A stretch of 43,862 bases of DNA, from assembly GCA_016934295.1 (NCBI GenBank), contig JAFGTD010000123.1, positions 1 through 43,862 of the forward strand. The letters run 5' to 3'. Below, piece by piece: positions 42,776 through 43,862 of the stretch. Origin of the DNA: Acidobacteriota bacterium (lineage in GTDB: Bacteria; Acidobacteriota; UBA6911). How positions within the stretch are numbered: the stretch's first letter is position 1; every line of letters begins with the position of its first letter. The notes beneath the pieces are model-generated. The model saw nothing but the letters and a program-made list of their open reading frames with translations. It did no database searches and was not told where the DNA came from. The translations under genes were made by a program, and so were the position numbers.

Positions 42776-43417
42776 TTGAGCCAGGATGAGACGGAAGGAA
42801 AAGCCCGCCAGTTTCAGGCTCCCGTGCGCACGGATAAGCATCTGGCCAGGAGCCTGGAAGATGTGTCGCATCTGTTCCTGTCCAAAGAGAACGCCAGGAA
42901 CGGATCCCCGGACAAGCTGTCCGGCGACTCGAAAGGACAAGTTTCGCCGCTACCCGGTGACCGGCCTGTTTTCTTAAGGGAAGATCGATCTCAACCCCTG
43001 CAGAAGGACGGCCTTATTGCACTCCTGAATTCGAACATCGGCATTCTCGAGGATGGATTGAAGACAATCGATACGAATGTCTCCATGGATTCGGGAGGTC
43101 CGGTTGACCTGGTCGCCGTGGACCGGTTCAATAAATTGAGTCTTATCGACATCGACGTATCGGGCAGCGATGCGCTGCTTTTGCGCGGGATCTGCCACTT
43201 CGACTGGTTTGTCCGCAACGTTCCCATCGTCCGGCGCATGTACCATGGTCGTGTCATCGATTATTCCGCACATCCACGGATTTTTCTTGTAGCTCCGAAG
43301 TTTTCAGCTATGTTCCGTTGCGCCGCGCAGCGTATTGCCTGTACGCAAATCCATTGCTATCTCTACCAAATCACAGCCGGATCCGGCGGGACCGGCATAC
43401 TGCTGACCCGCATTTGA
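42776..43417 (+). CDS. Unknown protein with degenerate NucS/PD-(D/E)XK-like domain, ParA partner
   Basis: A 213-residue protein starting at TTG 42776, with AGGGTG about nine bases upstream. The first ~90 residues are polar and probably disordered (LEDVSHLFLSKENARNGSPD). From about 105 the pattern PVDLVAVDRFNKLSLIDIDVSGSDALLLRGICHFDWFVRN, then PRIFLVAPKFS, resembles the NucS/DUF91-type nuclease fold. There the catalytic strand normally reads like VxVELK; here it is LIDIDVSG, so activity is probably lost. It follows the ParA-CBM48 gene by 49 bases, in the same direction and probably the same operon. It may be an adaptor that links the ATPase to DNA or another cargo. The fold assignment is inference from pattern only. 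Confidence 0.6.
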   Translation: MSQDETEGKARQFQAPVRTDKHLARSLEDVSHLFLSKENARNGSPDKLSGDSKGQVSPLPGDRPVFLREDRSQPLQKDGLIALLNSNIGILEDGLKTIDTNVSMDSGGPVDLVAVDRFNKLSLIDIDVSGSDALLLRGICHFDWFVRNVPIVRRMYHGRVIDYSAHPRIFLVAPKFSAMFRCAAQRIACTQIHCYLYQITAGSGGTGILLTRI

Positions 43418-43575
43418 GACTGGTAGGGTCAGACCACGATTATTATTGTGATCAAAAAACTTAACCAGGATTTAGTACGCATCCCCGGTCTTTAGAGGAA
43501 TATTTTAGGGCCTTTTTCTTCTTCTCTGCTTGTTACGCATTAGCCGGATATCTTTGCAAGTGTAGGTTCTTCGAT

Positions 43576-43862
<287 letters not shown>

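Overview
The window reads as chromosomal DNA of a Gram-negative, probably anaerobic bacterium of moderate-to-high GC. Signs of this are Sec and Tat signal peptides, a periplasm-type alpha-2-macroglobulin, a four-subunit 2-oxoacid:ferredoxin oxidoreductase, a tungsten/molybdenum aldehyde-oxidoreductase-type enzyme, a molybdenum hydroxylase subunit and a UroD-like (MtaA/CmuA-type) protein. A Desulfobacterota-like or neighbouring candidate-phylum lineage would fit, but no rRNA or other decisive marker is present, so this is inference only.

Layout. 1-2063: two tandem paralogous ABC-2 permeases, the first cut by the window edge. 2371-8433 (-): a 2020-residue alpha-2-macroglobulin with a CTEQ thioester. 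8714-10393: glutaminyl-tRNA synthetase. 10776-13522: a FapA/DUF342 protein and a small four-helix membrane protein. 13723-15042 (-): a UroD-family protein. 15363-16349: a secreted protein resembling the DUF8021/NTF2-like family. 16777-30689: a redox-enzyme block, all on + except one hypothetical. It holds a Tat-type four-cluster ferredoxin plus AOR-family enzyme (like E. coli YdhY/YdhV), a UGSC-like fusion protein, an FAD oxidoreductase, a xanthine-dehydrogenase-family Mo subunit and korDABC. 30921-36892 (-): an AddAB-like helicase/nuclease pair. 37429-41159: a thioredoxin-fold/HEAT fusion, a DPM1-like glycosyltransferase with a GtrA tail, and an MFS transporter. 41602-43417: a ParA-type ATPase fused to a CBM48/AMPK-type glycogen-binding domain, followed by a protein resembling a degenerate NucS/PD-(D/E)XK nuclease. 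43576-43862 (-): the C-terminus of phosphate acetyltransferase.

How the genes may work together. The 16.8-30.7 kb block looks like a catabolic redox set. The AOR enzyme and ferredoxin, the Mo hydroxylase and FAD oxidoreductase, and the Kor complex could oxidise an unusual organic substrate through aldehyde/acid and 2-oxoacid/CoA intermediates, handing electrons to ferredoxin. The substrate cannot be read from the sequence.

Intergenic regions are unusually rich in inverted repeats. Many are built from AACGTT-, GTTGCACGTT- or GTGCTAAC-type short units; others belong to GCAGAGGCGCAGAG-, TCGGTATCGG- and GGTGACAGGCTGG-type families. Several sit exactly between convergent gene ends and touch both stop codons. 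One pair of inverted copies brackets a single AT-richer gene (25970-26848). The most novel-looking items are the ParA-CBM48 gene with its partner, the bracketed cassette, the AACGTT repeat family and the UGSC-less UGSC fusion protein.
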